Below are positions 23,701 through 38,700 of a stretch of 64,000 nucleotides of DNA, piece by piece. The DNA is from Sthenelais limicola (Eukaryota > Annelida > Polychaeta > Phyllodocida > Sigalionidae). Positions within the stretch are counted from its first letter, which is position 1; the number at the start of each line of letters is the position of its first letter. Below the pieces are notes generated by a model. It searched no databases. It was not told where the DNA came from and was given only the letters and a program-made list of their open reading frames with translations. The translations under genes and the position numbers were made by a program. The DNA is taken from assembly GCA_942159475.1 (NCBI GenBank), contig OW804094.1:134526755-134590754 (forward strand). The letters are read 5' to 3'.

Positions 23701-26700
23701 AATATATAGTTACCCAAGAGTCCACCACTGCCACCTGAACCTGGTACGAAGTGAAAATCTCATGGTGAAGGTATTGAATGGTGGCTTATTAGTGACAAAA
23801 GAAATGGGAATGTGGAAGAAAACAAATATAAAAGAGACATACTAAGATACTTAAAGACAGAGAATTGTAGGTTAGGGAGGAAACATAAATCACAGTAATA
23901 CATGGTTCCCGCGGCTCAGAGCACATTGAATTTAATGACTTTTAATGACTGAGTAATTTGTTTTAATGTTTTTTAATGACTTAAATGACCCGCGGGACCC
24001 ATGAAATATAAAAAGTAATATAGAATAGTAAGGACACGAAAGAGACAGGAGGGAAACATGAATCACAGTATTACAACATAGTAAGGAGGAGAAATTAGAC
24101 ATAATTGCCACTCAACCACACCGAAACAAAGTTGTATCACTATGTCAGTAACAGTTATGTTTAGATTTAATAGTAGTCCAGAAAAGTCTACATAGAACAT
24201 ACACATGGTTATTATATACGAGGTTCAGATTCGCGTTTGATATTTCCACATATATAGTGATATAAAAGGTCCTGAGAACTCAATCTACCCACCTTGGAAC
24301 TGGGCACAGCAAACAGTTCCACATTCTGGCTGGAATTCCGGATCCACGGGAAGCACCTGGCAATGCATATCCACGTCGACCTGCAAGTCTTCAGCGGCGG
24401 CTTCTATACAAGAGAAATGGCAATAGGGGATTTGCATAGCCGCCATTGTGAGTCTTGAATCGCACGGAATTATGGGATGTCATGTTCAGCATGGAATATT
24501 TAATGTTGGTATCCATATGTTATACCTGTTTCTATGAAATAAGTCCCCATCTTTCCCATCATGAATTTTGTTTTGATAGATCATTTTAACAAGCTGTGAT
24601 ATTGATGAAAACATTCTTGCAATTTTCGATAAAAGTGTTGCCAAATATTTGTATGACCGATTTCAACAGAATCCATTCCAGCATTTACAGGACCCAAGCT
24701 ATTTAAGGCAATGTCAATGGTTTACTCCCTCTAAGGTTTTAACTAAAATAAAATTGGGATCTGGTCGTGTAAGTTCACTTACCATCAGTAAGTATGTAAA
24801 AGTGGTCATAGCTGTTGATGTGGCTGATCCTTCCCGTGAGACTCTTGAGGACGACTGGTTTCGGAGTTTCACAAACAGTTATTTGCGGAGCGTCATGTAC
24901 ACCCGCTTCTACAAAACTATCGAGTGCTCCACCCTTGGCAAAGAGTGACTTATTATCCTCGTCATTCAAAATGTCCTTGACAATGTAGCTCCCGCCTTCC
25001 ATGCCATCCACAACTAACTTCATTAACTGCCCCTCTATGTTGTCTTTAAAAATGTAAGCCAGTGCGTCTGCATCACTCTTGCTGTCGTCCCATTTAGGGA
25101 GATGGCACCTGATGCCTTGGAACTCCATGCCAAAATATTCATCATCGAGCATCTGAATACAGTCAGCGTCGATCACATCTCGGAGACCGTAGTCAACGAA
25201 ACGGACGCTTACTTTGTCAGTCTTCCTCGAGCGAAGGCCAATAACCTGAGCCCTGTACCACCGATTGTCCTCCGAGCTCAAGGCAGCCACTATATCGCCC
25301 CGGGAAATGTCAAGCTCTTTCTGCTTTTTCTTGGGGTAAGAGCTGCGGAAATTCTCTTCAAACTTTATGAATGTATCCAAGTTGGCTCTGTCCTGACAGT
25401 AGAACTGGCACGGATCTGAAGCAGCCCATATGGTAACATTAGGTGTCTTGCCAGAGAACAGCTGCATATCATCTGTATAATATACAGGGGCTACAACTGG
25501 TGTTGCCTGTAATGTCGGTAACGATATCATTGTGGGTTTAGGGGGACTTGGTATTGCCTCTAAACCAGGCATTGCCAACAATTTAGGCTTGGGCGGAGGT
25601 TTGACTGGGCTCGGGGATTTAACTTGTTTGGGACTTTCTAATCGCCCATCTACTAATAATCCTTGTTGGAGCATCCACTTGTTGAGATTCTTCAATCCAT
25701 CCTCGACCTCTGAGTACAGCACCACACAGTAAACACTCCCGTCCATAGCCTTGACTTGAGCTTTTATTGGCTTCCCTTCAAAGTGGGGCAAAATATCGCC
25801 CTGCCAGGTCTTCCCATCCATGACACCCTGTACCCCATGAAGTCTACAATGCATGGAGAACACAGGCACTTGTGCCAACTCAAATGGAGCGCTAGCCATA
25901 TCCTCCCTCTTTACTGTACTCACAGAGAAGTTATCCAGGCTCTTAACCATCGCAGTTTTATCCACGTTGATGCTAAGGATCTCGCTCCTCCACCAGTGAC
26001 CAGCCGGGTCCTTTGCAAAGACTAGTTCCCCTACCATGACTGGTTTGTACGAGTCTTTATAGTTACTGAGAAGGGAGTCGACCTCGTCCAGGTAGTTGTC
26101 GAACTCTTCCACGACTTTGGTTTCACACAGGATAAAACCGTCGTGTGACGTCGACTGTCGCAAAACGACGTCATACAAGGTCGCAGAGACGTCGATGTCT
26201 AAACGAGGCACCTCGGAAGCCATGACAATGGTGTCTGCTGGCTCTTCTACCACGCGCGGGATTATCTGGAAATTGGAGATAATTTTTAGTGTGTTTGCTT
26301 GCTTTACACTATAAATCGGTAACCAATATTCTGTACTTGAAGTGGTATGGTACACTACTGATCACCTTTCAACCTAATTCAATTATAATATGGAGGAGTA
26401 ATACTAAATAGTTTGAAAGGATGGAATATGAAAAAGTCAAGCGACAGATACTTTAGCTCAAAAGTACAATTGGTGTTTGCTATATGCGTGGATAAATAGG
26501 CTGAGGGTCTTACAATCTTGGATAAAATGTTAATTAATGGTATGGCACTTTTTTTCGGTTACGTTTATCTATGTCAGTAGCTACTGAGAATGGCACAATT
26601 GTACTGTAGAATCAAATAAAGATCTTTTAAACAAAACATTTGACACCTTACTAACATACTATCATAGGTATGGAACCAATTTTTATATTAATCTACATTC

Positions 26701-29700
26701 ATACCAAGAATAGTAAAGATGATTGAATTAAAGTAAGATATATACCTTCCATTAAATAATGAACAGTGGATAACCTCCGAATTAAAAAAGGAGAGCTTTT
26801 TCTCCTAAATACGACCCACACGGCCCTTACGATCGAGAATTTGCAACCTTCAACTTATAATCTTGGAGTGTCATGAAGCTCTCACCTTATCTCATTCCAA
26901 CACCTATTATTACTTTATATATCCTAAATATCTGTCTCATGTAAAGGATTGACAGCCAGGGTCAAGGGGAAAATCAAATAATTAATCTGATCCTCGATAA
27001 ATTAGGGATGGCAAATGCCACGCCCTTTTATAATACCAGAATAAATAAATAAAAGAAAATACAAGTTAAAGAAATAAATCGGTTAGACTAAAGTAGAGAG
27101 TACTCACTCCAGGAACAGCGAATCCCCTTCCAATAAGTAGGTCCCGGAGGGAGGGTAATCCAGATTGGTTATCGATGTCGACCGCATATGTATCCCCATA
27201 ACTGCGTATAACTTTAGCAACAAACGGCGTGCCACTGTGGCCGAAGTATTCCACCAAGCAATCGACTGCCTCCAGGGACCATTTACCTCCCACGGGTGAT
27301 ATGTCTAGAAGAACAGGTAGAAGATAATTTTAGCGCGCTTGACGATACTGTATCAATAGCTAATAAAGCATTGATAAGAGATCTAGTAGTCATCCTATCA
27401 GTACTCAATTGAAGAGATTGTATCTAGGTATTTACTATCTTTTGCAAATATTGTTCTGGTAGGACCAATACCCTGCCGCTGGTATTACCCGCAGTATTAA
27501 CTGAATGGGTTAAAAGTACATAACCAAGAGGGTAGATTTCGAGAGTGTACATTTCTAAAACAAAAAGTTAGTATTGCTCTTAGTGTTAACTGAATTAATA
27601 AGTAAATAACCCAGAATGTATATTTCGAGAGTGTAGATTTCTAAAACCAAAAGCTTGTATTGTTCTTAATGTTAGCTGAATGGATAAGTAGATTTCGTAT
27701 GTAGATTTCTAAATCAAAACAAAATTTTATATAGACAACAGAACTTTTGGTAATTGCCAGTAGTTAAATTTTTGAAACCTTTATTGAATGTATCTGAATT
27801 TATTATTCCGGGCAGAATGGAAGAACTACCATGTAGAATTCATCACCCCACTCACCCAAAAATTCGATATATATAAGATAACACTGCACCAAGGCTACAT
27901 AAATATGCGAGTAATCTCGTCTAGAGACCTTGTATACCTGCAAGTGTATACCTACCATGCAAACAACAGCACAGAGCACGAGGAGGAAGGGAACTGAATT
28001 TAGAGTCCAGTGAATGCATATCCGTAAGACCCACCGGAGCAGAGAAACCATGATCGAAGAAGTAGACTTCGGCTGCCCTGTGGTCGTACCGAACCAACTG
28101 AGCTCGTCTCCACTCGCTTTTAGTTGAGTCAAATGCCACAAGAAGTCCACTTCCCGGAGGCCTTGAGAAAGCAAGTTAGCACGGTAACTAACATATAGCA
28201 CCAACATTAATATAAATAGGTGTGATAAATATCTAGAAATGAGATTCCAATTACTCAGCATAAGTTTTAAATATTTAAAAAAAAATCCTCCGAACATACT
28301 GACTAGAAATGAGATTCCAATTACTCAGCATAAGTTTTAAATATTGAAAAAAACCTCCGAACATACTGACTTGATTGATAAACTGTTTTATGTGATTATA
28401 ATCCTTACAAAAAGGGTCTATTGATAGCTTTCGATGAGACTCCTATAGAAAGAAGTGTTCAGGCTCATCCCTCACAGAGAGTATTTGTGTTGAAACAACT
28501 CAATCTTATTGCAGGATCTCTACGCCTTTGGACTAAAGAATTTCAAGGCCTATTCAAAGCCTTTCCAGGCCCATTTTAGTTATTTTCCAGAACCTAGATG
28601 ACAGGACCTGGGGGTTGTAATTATTCAACCAGTTTTATATTCATATTTTATATCAATCACTGTATTTCCACTTTTACTTTACGAGTCACTCTGTGGAAGG
28701 TGTGAGAAGGGCGAATCAGGGGAAAGTGTACAGTAAGAAACAGAACCTTATAAACCCATATAATAGATTTTTCAGACCCTTCGAAGAATATGCATTTCCA
28801 GGCTTTTCAAGGCCTTGAATTTATTTGTCCAAATCCAAGGCTTTTCCAGGCCCCGCAGAGACCCTGTATTGTTATAGTTGAATGAAACAATTATAATCTT
28901 ACAATAAAGTCTTACCTGAAACCACTTTCTCTCGGTCGTTTTTCGCAATAGTGTTGTAACTCATCGTGTAATGTCTTGAATGAATCACTCAAGTTTTCGT
29001 TCTCGACGAAGATCCAAAATCTGTCCATAGACTCGATCCGACACAGAGTGGACTCAAACTGCAAGCAAGAGAATATATATGAGAAACTATATTTAAACGA
29101 TATTTGTATGATGAGGTTTATTATCTGTAATTTGACTGCATAAAACAGGATGTGTGTTATATTAATATCACTAGAAGATTTGTCCTTTTTACATAGGCGA
29201 CGCTTGAAAAAATCCATGCTGGATATAGTGTTTTTCCATTGACTTATTTAAAATGTATTGGCGTTTAAAGAAATAAAAAAAAATGAAGCCCCACCTGTTG
29301 TCCAAAGGTTAAACGCGGAGGAGCGAGACACGGGATCTGGGAGATGAGCAGGCCACCAGGGTGTCCAGGCGAAGCAGGTCGAGCAGGAGATTTAGGCTTG
29401 GCAGCAATAGGAGCAGTTGGAGACGGTCGAGTCATGGCCGGAGCAGGCTGAGGTTTCACTTGTGCTGCCTTCTTGGGTTCAGACACGGCGGCGGTCGGTT
29501 TTTGTTCTTTTATCCTTTTCGCGAAAGGGTCTTTCATAGGATTGACTTTAAATGATGACGGCCTGGAAGGGAAATGTTTTTTTTAATTTAGAATTTTTAT
29601 ACAGGCAATCTTCCGTAAAATGACAGTTGAACATAGACAGGCATGCACATCAAGTTATCATCAATGGATGTCATGCACATGACATGAGGATAATGGGCTC

Positions 29701-32700
29701 ACGGGTAATAATTCAATGCAGAATAACCATGCTCTTCCACCCACTGCTGTGTCTAGCTATACTTGGTTCTATGTACGAAAACAACTCAAAATCAAGTCAA
29801 AGGTTACAATATAAAATCGAGTAAGGTGAGAAAAAAAGAACAAATTCAAATTAAATTAAGAGATATTATGTATAGGTAGAGGGAGCGACAGCTGGCTGAC
29901 AGTCTGGTGGATCTGAGCACTTTATATACTGTCTATCCGAGATTAGAGATTTTGATAAAAAGGTGAGGCAGTATTTAAAAAAAAAGAAAGAAAATTGATC
30001 GACTAAAAAGTTTTTATTCTGCTTACACACATTACATTTTCATCATATTTTCAGGGTAACGGATAGAGTTAAGGTTCTTGCACTTGGATTGAAGTATTGG
30101 CAGTTTTATGAATGGTATAAAGATAGAATAAGAAAAATAGGCATTAAATTATCACATACTGAAACAATTTAAATTGCGATAACGTCAGGGATCGAGGTGT
30201 TTATAAAAATGTTGGACCTACTTTTCCATTGCTTCAGCGTTCCGGTTGGCTATCATTAATTCAGCAATATGCTTCCCATCTACAGTAGAAAATGCGTATC
30301 GATTAATGTATGTAATGATTTTATTTCCGTTAGTTCTGCAGTTCTATACATATCCAGAAAAAGGGTTTTACTTCATCTGTGAGAAAACACAGGTCTTCCT
30401 GAACCACCCCATTATATATATACATTGGATGGTGTTGATAAATCTGTTTTAAGCTTCGAAAATACACATATTTGGGTCTACGTGTATTGTACATTAATAG
30501 TTTCGATTTTTTGCTTCCTATGATCACAATCAAACTTCCAAGATGATTTAGACATTTTCATAATACAATTCAACCATGCTTTCATTTTATTACATAAGTA
30601 ATTATTACTATTTTCAGTCATAATTTCTCTGCGTTATCTAAGTGTGTAGCACTTAAGTTTGATCAACTTTCGATGGGATGATCAGAGGAAAGGTCAGAAA
30701 TGAATGAAGAGATGAACCATCCTCAATTAAGAAAATGTAAACCAAAAGCACACGTCCAAACACACAATACGAAAATACATCAAAAAGCAAACCTTGAAGA
30801 TAAAATACATTAAAATGCATACCTTGAAGATAGAATTTAGTGAAGTATAGTCCATCTTTAGACAGGCCCTCGACAAACACTGTGAACGATGCTTGGCTTT
30901 GAATCAACTCCACGAATGACTTAACATCATGATGTCCCCAACTTTCTAATCCACACACAGGTTTTATGCCGAGTTCACACTCCATGGCCTTGAAAAAAAA
31001 ATATATATCAAGTACCTAAACAAGACATAAGTGTGCAGTCCTTATGAGCGCTCTTTTCTTTTTATTGAATTAACCTCAAATTGAACGGGGTGGGTGAAAA
31101 GCAGACAATTTATGTCTGAACCCCGAAAACGGAGATGGCAAATGCCACTCAAATTGTTATTTCCTGGTTAAATAGACTATTTAAAAAAAAGAGAAGTGAG
31201 ATTACACACATCTCAGGTCCACGAGCTTGTGTATAAGGCTACCGATTATTTGGTCGTGTATAAACTTACCAGCTTATTTGATAAATACCATTGATTATTA
31301 AATACCATTGATTATAGGATACTCTGTATTCATGTCTAGTTAGGCAGGCGAGTCTGACAATTGATCTTGTTCCGACTGTTTTCCTTTAATTTAATTACAC
31401 GTGTCTTGATCATAATATGTTAATGTAGTCTCAGTAATTAGATTAACAATCAATAACTTTCTGGACTTGACACACTTTAAATACAATTAAATTCTTGTCC
31501 GTAGTCAAGGACCATACAGGAAGACTAGAAATTCATTTCTAATGCATGGCTCCTATTTGTACATCATGTTTAAGTACAAATAAAGAATATTTTGAATTGA
31601 ACTGAATAGGAATCTTACTTGGGCAGGGTAGCCAATGACGTCAGAATGTAACTTGGATATTTCCTTGAACTTGACAAAGGCTTCGTTGCCAAAGTCTACA
31701 TAGAGGACCAGTGCCTGCTTCTCTAATGTGTGTGCTTGTTTCACAACTGCCCGGTACCATTCACCTTCAAACATCGCAGCACAGAAATCTCCTTCTGAAG
31801 GCTTATACTCCTCCTGCGTCTGAACCTTCGTTAACTGCAATATTCAAAGGTCATGGAAGTGTTACACCACTGCTGTCACGCCGATACCTTGGCTGATGAA
31901 GACAGCCATTACAAAGGTCAAAGTGATTGACCACGAACATGTGTTAATCTAACAAAATCTTCACATCATGTCACCAAAACCAAGTAACCCTCTTGTCATC
32001 TACAAGTTTGTTTTTTTGTATTCAACATTTTAATAGAGTAAGACAACTATTTGTCAAAACCAGTGCTCACGGGGTGGACCATGCTATTCTGCCTGGGGCT
32101 GTCTCGATTGTGCATATAATACTATCAAGTGCTAACTAATAAATTCTAATTGCACTGTGCCAAATGGTAGCAAATAAGATTTAGGTAGAGAGAGTGACAT
32201 CAAGATATTTATCTACTATCTCTTATATTGTTAACTATTATAGTACCATCTAGTAGTACCACATGTGAAATTGATATGGACCTGAGTGTCTCAAAAATCA
32301 ATGAATGCTGGAGAAACTGGATAACTAGAACCAGCTAGCCTAACCACACGGTGTTTATATGTCTCCGTACCACTGACTTATACTAGGGAGGTACTATATC
32401 CTAAAATATAGCACCTGCAGACTGCAGTGGATGCGGAAAGTACGATATGCCTACAAATATACAATGATCAATCTACAACGTTCTTACCTTAGCCAGTTGA
32501 GCTTGAATCTGGGATTTCAGTGATTCATTCTCAGATTTAGTCACCGAAATACGAGCGGGACTCTCTGTGTTTGTTATGAGGACCTAAGACAGAAGCATTG
32601 AGTCTCATGAAGAAATGCAAACAATAGGGCACTTGCATAGCTGCCATTTTGAATCTTAATTCCCATGGAATTATGGGAATAATGGTACAGTGTAAAATGT

Positions 32701-35700
32701 ATAGAAAACATGCCATGTTTAGCATGGACTAATTATCAATGCTCTAATATCAATATCCATGTATGATACATGTTTCCATAACACATGTCCCTATCTTTCC
32801 CCATCTTGCATTTTGTTTTCATAGATGAATAGATCATTTATAAAAGCTATGATATGGGTGAACACATTCTTACAATTTTCGATAAAAATGTTGCCAAATA
32901 TTTGTATGTCAAATTTCATCAGAAATGCGAATCCATCCCAGGATGCACTGTAACAGACGATGTAACAGACATGCGCAGTGGCACATGCAAATCCCCTATA
33001 GCATACTAGCATAAAATAGTCACTTAAATGTTAAATATGCAATGACGAATGCAATATAAAAGTTATAGACGGAGCATTTTAAAGATTCACGGAAATAATT
33101 GGATAATTGAGAACCTACTTCTGATAGCTGGTCCATAGGCAAGGTTTCCCTTTTCACATCTTTATATTGAATAACTCGATAGCCTGTAGTTCTCTTCGCA
33201 GGTACTTTAGCAGGCGCAGGTACTTTAGCAGGGAGACATTCCTAGAATCATGATTAAACAATTTGTATCACGAGGTCTTTGATGGGATTTGATGAAGTTT
33301 ACATATTTTTTGTGCCGATACACTATTATGATGTAAAATTGACAAGCACAAATTGTCTAGATTTTAAGTTAAAGTAGTCTCATTCAGCCACACATTCGTC
33401 ACGCCCCTACCGGCCAGAAGGCTCCATACACTTTCTTACCGCCACAACACTCGCGGATTTCTTATCATTCCAAAGTCCATTTAAAATAACCCTTATATTA
33501 ACATGTATATAATAAATATGTGGAGACAAATGGAAGAACAAAAGTCACGCTCACTTGGACCATGTCGTCAACATCATCATCTTCAACGACGAATCTTTCA
33601 ACGTGAATGATTGGCCTGCAGATATAAAAATAATTTGTTTTTTGAAAATGGTTATCAATCTATACGTCCTTAGTATGGCTTTTGTGACCATGGAAATAGC
33701 TCGTTGCTAAGCAACCAAGGCTCATAGAACATTTTCAATATCATCATTGAATTCCTTGAGGTCAATTTAGTTGGGGTAGGTGTCATCAAAATCAAAATAT
33801 CTTTAAAATTCACTGAGTTATGTATGAGCAATTCCTTATCAGCCAATCAGATTTCAGCTAATTTGCATAAATTAGGTCAAAAATGGCGGAAATATTGAAA
33901 ATAAAAAATGCCGCCCTATCTCATTATTTTCAGCACCTATTGAACTATAGAATTCAATTCTAAAAATAAGATAAACATGAAATTTTATTTTTGGCCATAA
34001 GGTCCTGCCTGGACTATAGGGTATAATAACAGAATACAGCTAAACATAATTAATAATAGAGGTTGAGAGATGCAGAAAAGATTAGTAGTAAGTTACAAAA
34101 GAGTTGATTTAAGACTTACTTTTGGCAGATATCTTTGTGCCGCAGCCAGTCAGCTTTCTGACAGTCCACTCCACAGTAGGGTCGAGAGCATCGCTGGCAA
34201 TGTTTCTTTGCTAAAAACAAAGTTTGGGCAGAACCTTACTTTCAAACCTTTGTAGATCAACAACTAACAAGAATTCTTTGGCAAGGTTGGATGATGATTT
34301 GAAATCTGCTAAAATAAAAGTAGCTATTTAATTTATTAGATACGCATTGCTGTGAGGATAACGTATCTAGGGTGAGTTATATTGTTATTTTCAGTCACTT
34401 AGAATATTGCACTTGTTGCTGCACAACTTGAGCAATATTCACGCTCCTTCAACCAATTCGTTAATTAACCGGTATATAGATTGATATTGAAGTCTTTATG
34501 ATATATAGATATTTTGTATTGTATTGTATTGTAAAACGTTTATTTCCAACCTTGGTTGCATTAAGGGGGCGTGTTCTCCAACCATGGGAGGTTTGCCAGC
34601 CCTCTTTCGTTGCTCTTGCTCTTTTAAATGGAGAATTTTGAAATTACCCAATTTCCCACAATGTTGACAAGGTCCTGGCTCATGAACAGTTTTCTTCTTC
34701 GGTGTGGTTGCCTTAGCTTCTGAATAATTAAAATAAACATATCGCTTATGGGCGGGGGCAATGGTTTCAGGCAACCGCAGCAGCACAAAACAACGAAAGT
34801 CAGAGCGTAATATGTGCAAAGTATTCCCTTTTTTCTTCAAAAGTACAACCGTTTACTATTCTTATATTTGAAGTAATAACAAAATGGCTGCATCGGGGTT
34901 TTAAATAAGAGAAACTAGTTTTGAACCACAAAATAGTTCTGGAATAAACAAAATGGGAAGCAAATTTATATTCTGAGAAGGGTTATTGAATCGTTTGTTA
35001 AAATAAGATAAAATGGAGGAATTACCTTTGGATGGAGATTGAGGGGAAGTGGGGCTTTTCTGTGTAACAGAATGGGCGCCTGGTTTCGCATATTTTGACT
35101 CCTCAGCTGTCTTATTAGTGTTCTGTTGAGAACCACCTTCTTCTGTTGGAGGTTCCTTAACTCGATTTTCCGACTGTCCATGTGGATCGGAGCCATGAGC
35201 TGAAGACGTGGGTGGCTGGTCACTTAGTTCTATATCTCCGTTCTCATTAACAATGGCAACTTCCTCCTCCTCTTCCTCATCGATCATACGAACATTAGCC
35301 TTGAGTTGAAATATAGATAGATGGATAAATACATAGCCCCATAAAAATATATCATAGATGCACATCTACAACTGTCCATCGACACATATCGAATTCATAA
35401 CAAAGAATTTACTTAAATGTAACTATTATACTCCTGTATTTAAAATTATTTCAGCAATATAAACCAAAAATGTTGGTATCTATGCAACGTCCGAATAAGG
35501 CTCTAGTTGTAGACCACCAGAGTGAAATAGAAGCTAGGCCAGTATTCCACTCGGTTGGCCCCCGAAAATATTAAATATGTTAACTACAATCCGATGCTAT
35601 GAGTTCGGGAGGCGGAGGTGGGGTTGCTTTCGTATATTTGGTCCTATCAGGGCGAGAGAGGAAACAATCTAACGGAATACAATACGCTGCTCTTTTCGAT

Positions 35701-38700
35701 TATTAGCAATGGGTTCTTTTCTATGCGTATAACCATAGGCAGCTGTACACATGGCGGTTTGGGAGGAATTCCCAGGTTTCTAGCTAACTGAAATAACACA
35801 AAGATTTACCAATTTGACTTTCCGTCGGGCAGCTCTATCTTCTTCACTCAAGGCAGGGCGCACTCTCAGTTGACGACCGTCCATAGATAACTTATCTAGC
35901 AAGCCTATTGCCAGCTCCAGCTCCTTCACAGACCGATACGTTACGAACCTGTATAGATATGAAGGTAAGATATGAGGCATAATTAATACAACAACAGTTT
36001 TACACCCTGTTCTACTCTTTTATACCCACTGGAAAACGCTCTGGAATACCTGGCATTACGTCGACGTTTTGGATGCAATAAAGTATCTATATATCTATCT
36101 ATCTATCTACATGTATCGATGAAAATGAACAATTCTAAAAGGAGTACACATAATTAGAAAAGCAGATATGAGAAAGTTTACGTATTTCTAAACGATAAAT
36201 AGACACAATGGTTAGAAACGTGGCAAATCGGTAATTTATGAAATGAGATTATGTATAACTATGCACGCTAATAATCGAATCTTTAAAAAAAACATATTAT
36301 GGCCCCCATCCCCGACCTTGCAAATCGATTCTTTAATGGTCCATTAATTAATACTTAATACACCCCACCCTACACTCTGTACGGGATATGTTGGGAGCGG
36401 CGCCCCATATAGGTTTAACATTGGTCGCCTTTGATGTTTACAACTCGGATAGCATGGCTATATAATACTGTAATGCGTGTGTTCGCAACCGGTCACATAA
36501 TAAGTAATTAATATATCTTTCAAATAAAATGCAGGAAATAATTTCACGTGGACTTTGTGAGGGGCCGAATAATTGTCCTTACCCAAAAGTGGATTTGGCC
36601 TGACCCTCAGGCTCCCCTAGTCTGGGTCTGGGCCGACATTTCTTGACATCGACTACCTCTCCAGCACGGGAGAACAGATTGGTCATCCCTTTCTGAAATC
36701 AGAATGATCTATTTTGATAAAATGTACTACACACATTGTATTTCACACAATCACTCAAGTACATCGTGGAATCACAGCCGCGAGAAATCCTTACTTTAGA
36801 CGACAGACTCCACATAGAAAAGCCAATTAGAACTATGATACACTCCGAGTCTCTCATACCAACGAGATTATATTAACACAGAGGTCTGACTGAGGGGCCT
36901 ATATGGGGACACCTAGGTCGAGCTTGTTTTCGATTCTTATCACTCATTAAGAACTAATGCTAGACTACTGGGGAGAATAGACTCACTGACAGGGCATTTG
37001 CCAAATAAAGTACAACAAACAATACTACAACACTATGGAGTGAGTGAGTGAGATTGGTTGCTTTATGCCCTTATCAACAGATTGAAGGTTCTATCAAGGG
37101 CGGGAGAGCTGAGAGGGAGGCAGTTTATGATCTTACCCAGGAAATAGAGATAGAGAAGGGATAGAGAGACAGAGAAAAACTATGGAACACACCTCGGTCA
37201 TATCGATTGGGATACCGGAGACATACAGCTGCAGTTTTCGATCTTGTTTCGGGCGACTTCCTCCTGATACGCTACAAACATATTTGCAGAATCAAGTTTT
37301 AGTATAATGATTTATAGTTGATTGACATCAAAACTACATGTCCAGCAACTTGGTATTTTTTAAGTTTTATTGGATGGTAATAATGACGTAGTTTTTGATT
37401 TCAACGTTTAGGGGAATATATCCAGGGAATAGTTACAATATAAATGTCCAGGGGGTATATCAAAATTGTATAGTTTACGTTACTATATTATATACAGGGT
37501 TTTCCACAGGTTTTGGGAGGTCTCCGGTGGTATGAGATGAAATTCAGAGGTTTAGCGGCAGAGCTGCTACCCCGGGCCGCTTCTGCGGTCCGGGGGGAGA
37601 ATGCAAGAGGGGGTTACCCCCTCTTGCTGGTGGGGGTCTGGGGGTCCTCCCCCTGGAAATTTAGAAAAATTAGAAGCAAATTGTTGAAGTTTGAAGCCAA
37701 TTTTAATTACTTTTGAGCTGATTATTGCTGTAAGATTGGTCAGGCAAGTATACATAATTTCCTGAAAAGAGTTGTAAATAATCTGCCAATTGATTATGAT
37801 AGTATATTTGCACTTTTTCAAACTATTTATCACCTGTTGAAACTTAAGGGCAAACATAAGTCAAAATATAATGTTTCTGAAACTTTAGTATATGGACTGT
37901 TTCTGGTCATAGAAATGGGAAAATATCCTTGAGTCACACATTCTTGTGTTTAAGATATACTACCTCAAAACAAGGATATATCAAAATGACCTATCAAAAC
38001 AAGGCCAACATCGAAAGTTTCCAATTCAATTTTACCATATAAATAAAAAATGTGATGTGTTCAGGAAAATGAGTCACAAGTCACAAAATTGATATTTTTC
38101 AGTGTTTTATCCCAAGATGTCTTTGCAGGAATGTTTTCATTTTTGGGGTGCTTAAAACATTTTTTCGTAGCATGCATAAAGTTACTAAATTTCAAAATAG
38201 TGTATTAAATATATCATTGCATTTCTATGGTAATTTTATAGAGTATATTTAGCCAATTTACTAGTAAATATCCACCCGGAAATATTGCAAACTTTTTCAA
38301 AAATAAAAATATCACAAACTTGAAATATAGAAATACTTATTAGCTATAATCATAATGTTTACTATCATCAGAGTCTGCTTGATCTAATTTTTTCCAATAT
38401 GATATCTTAAAAAACAATTTTTTTGCGACTTTTGACTCATTTTCCTGTGACACATCACAAATGTCATTATATGCTAAATTCAGGAAACTTTTAGAGTAAT
38501 ATACAACTGGAAACATGAAGAATAGGGGGCCGGCCCCCTGTTAAAATATAAAAAAATATACATGAAATCGGTACAAGGCCAGGAATTCAAAAGCCTAGAA
38601 GATGGGCCATTTTTGGCCGAATGGCCTGGAGAATCTATTTTTAAGCCTTGAATAGTTGGAATCTTTTGAATGGCCTTGAAAATTCAAACCTGGTTTCCTA

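Larger units (their letters stand above)
20950..24403 (-). other. Tudor module 5 of the Tudor-repeat gene (best-conserved cage)
   Basis: The module opens at the end of the large exon (HFYILTDG, near 24783-24815) and continues through exons 24293-24403 and 22356-22523. The core has MWYRARV and RFIDYGNKQ, the canonical aromatic and DYGN positions for binding dimethylarginine. The last exon (20778-20950) follows with a short C-terminal tail ending AAGEV. Confidence 0.85.

Noticed and set aside
29361..29555. plus-strand Arg/Ser-rich ORF
   Set aside because: Antisense to the Pro/Ala-rich exon of the Tudor gene.
34496..34647. extension of the MYND exon to the full 114-codon ORF
   Set aside because: The donor at 34646 gives an intact eight-ligand MYND finger when joined to 34210; reading through would separate the two halves by about 50 residues.
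36081..36112. CRISPR or other spaced-repeat system
   Set aside because: Simple (ATCT)n microsatellite; no spaced repeats of CRISPR type anywhere in this eukaryotic window.
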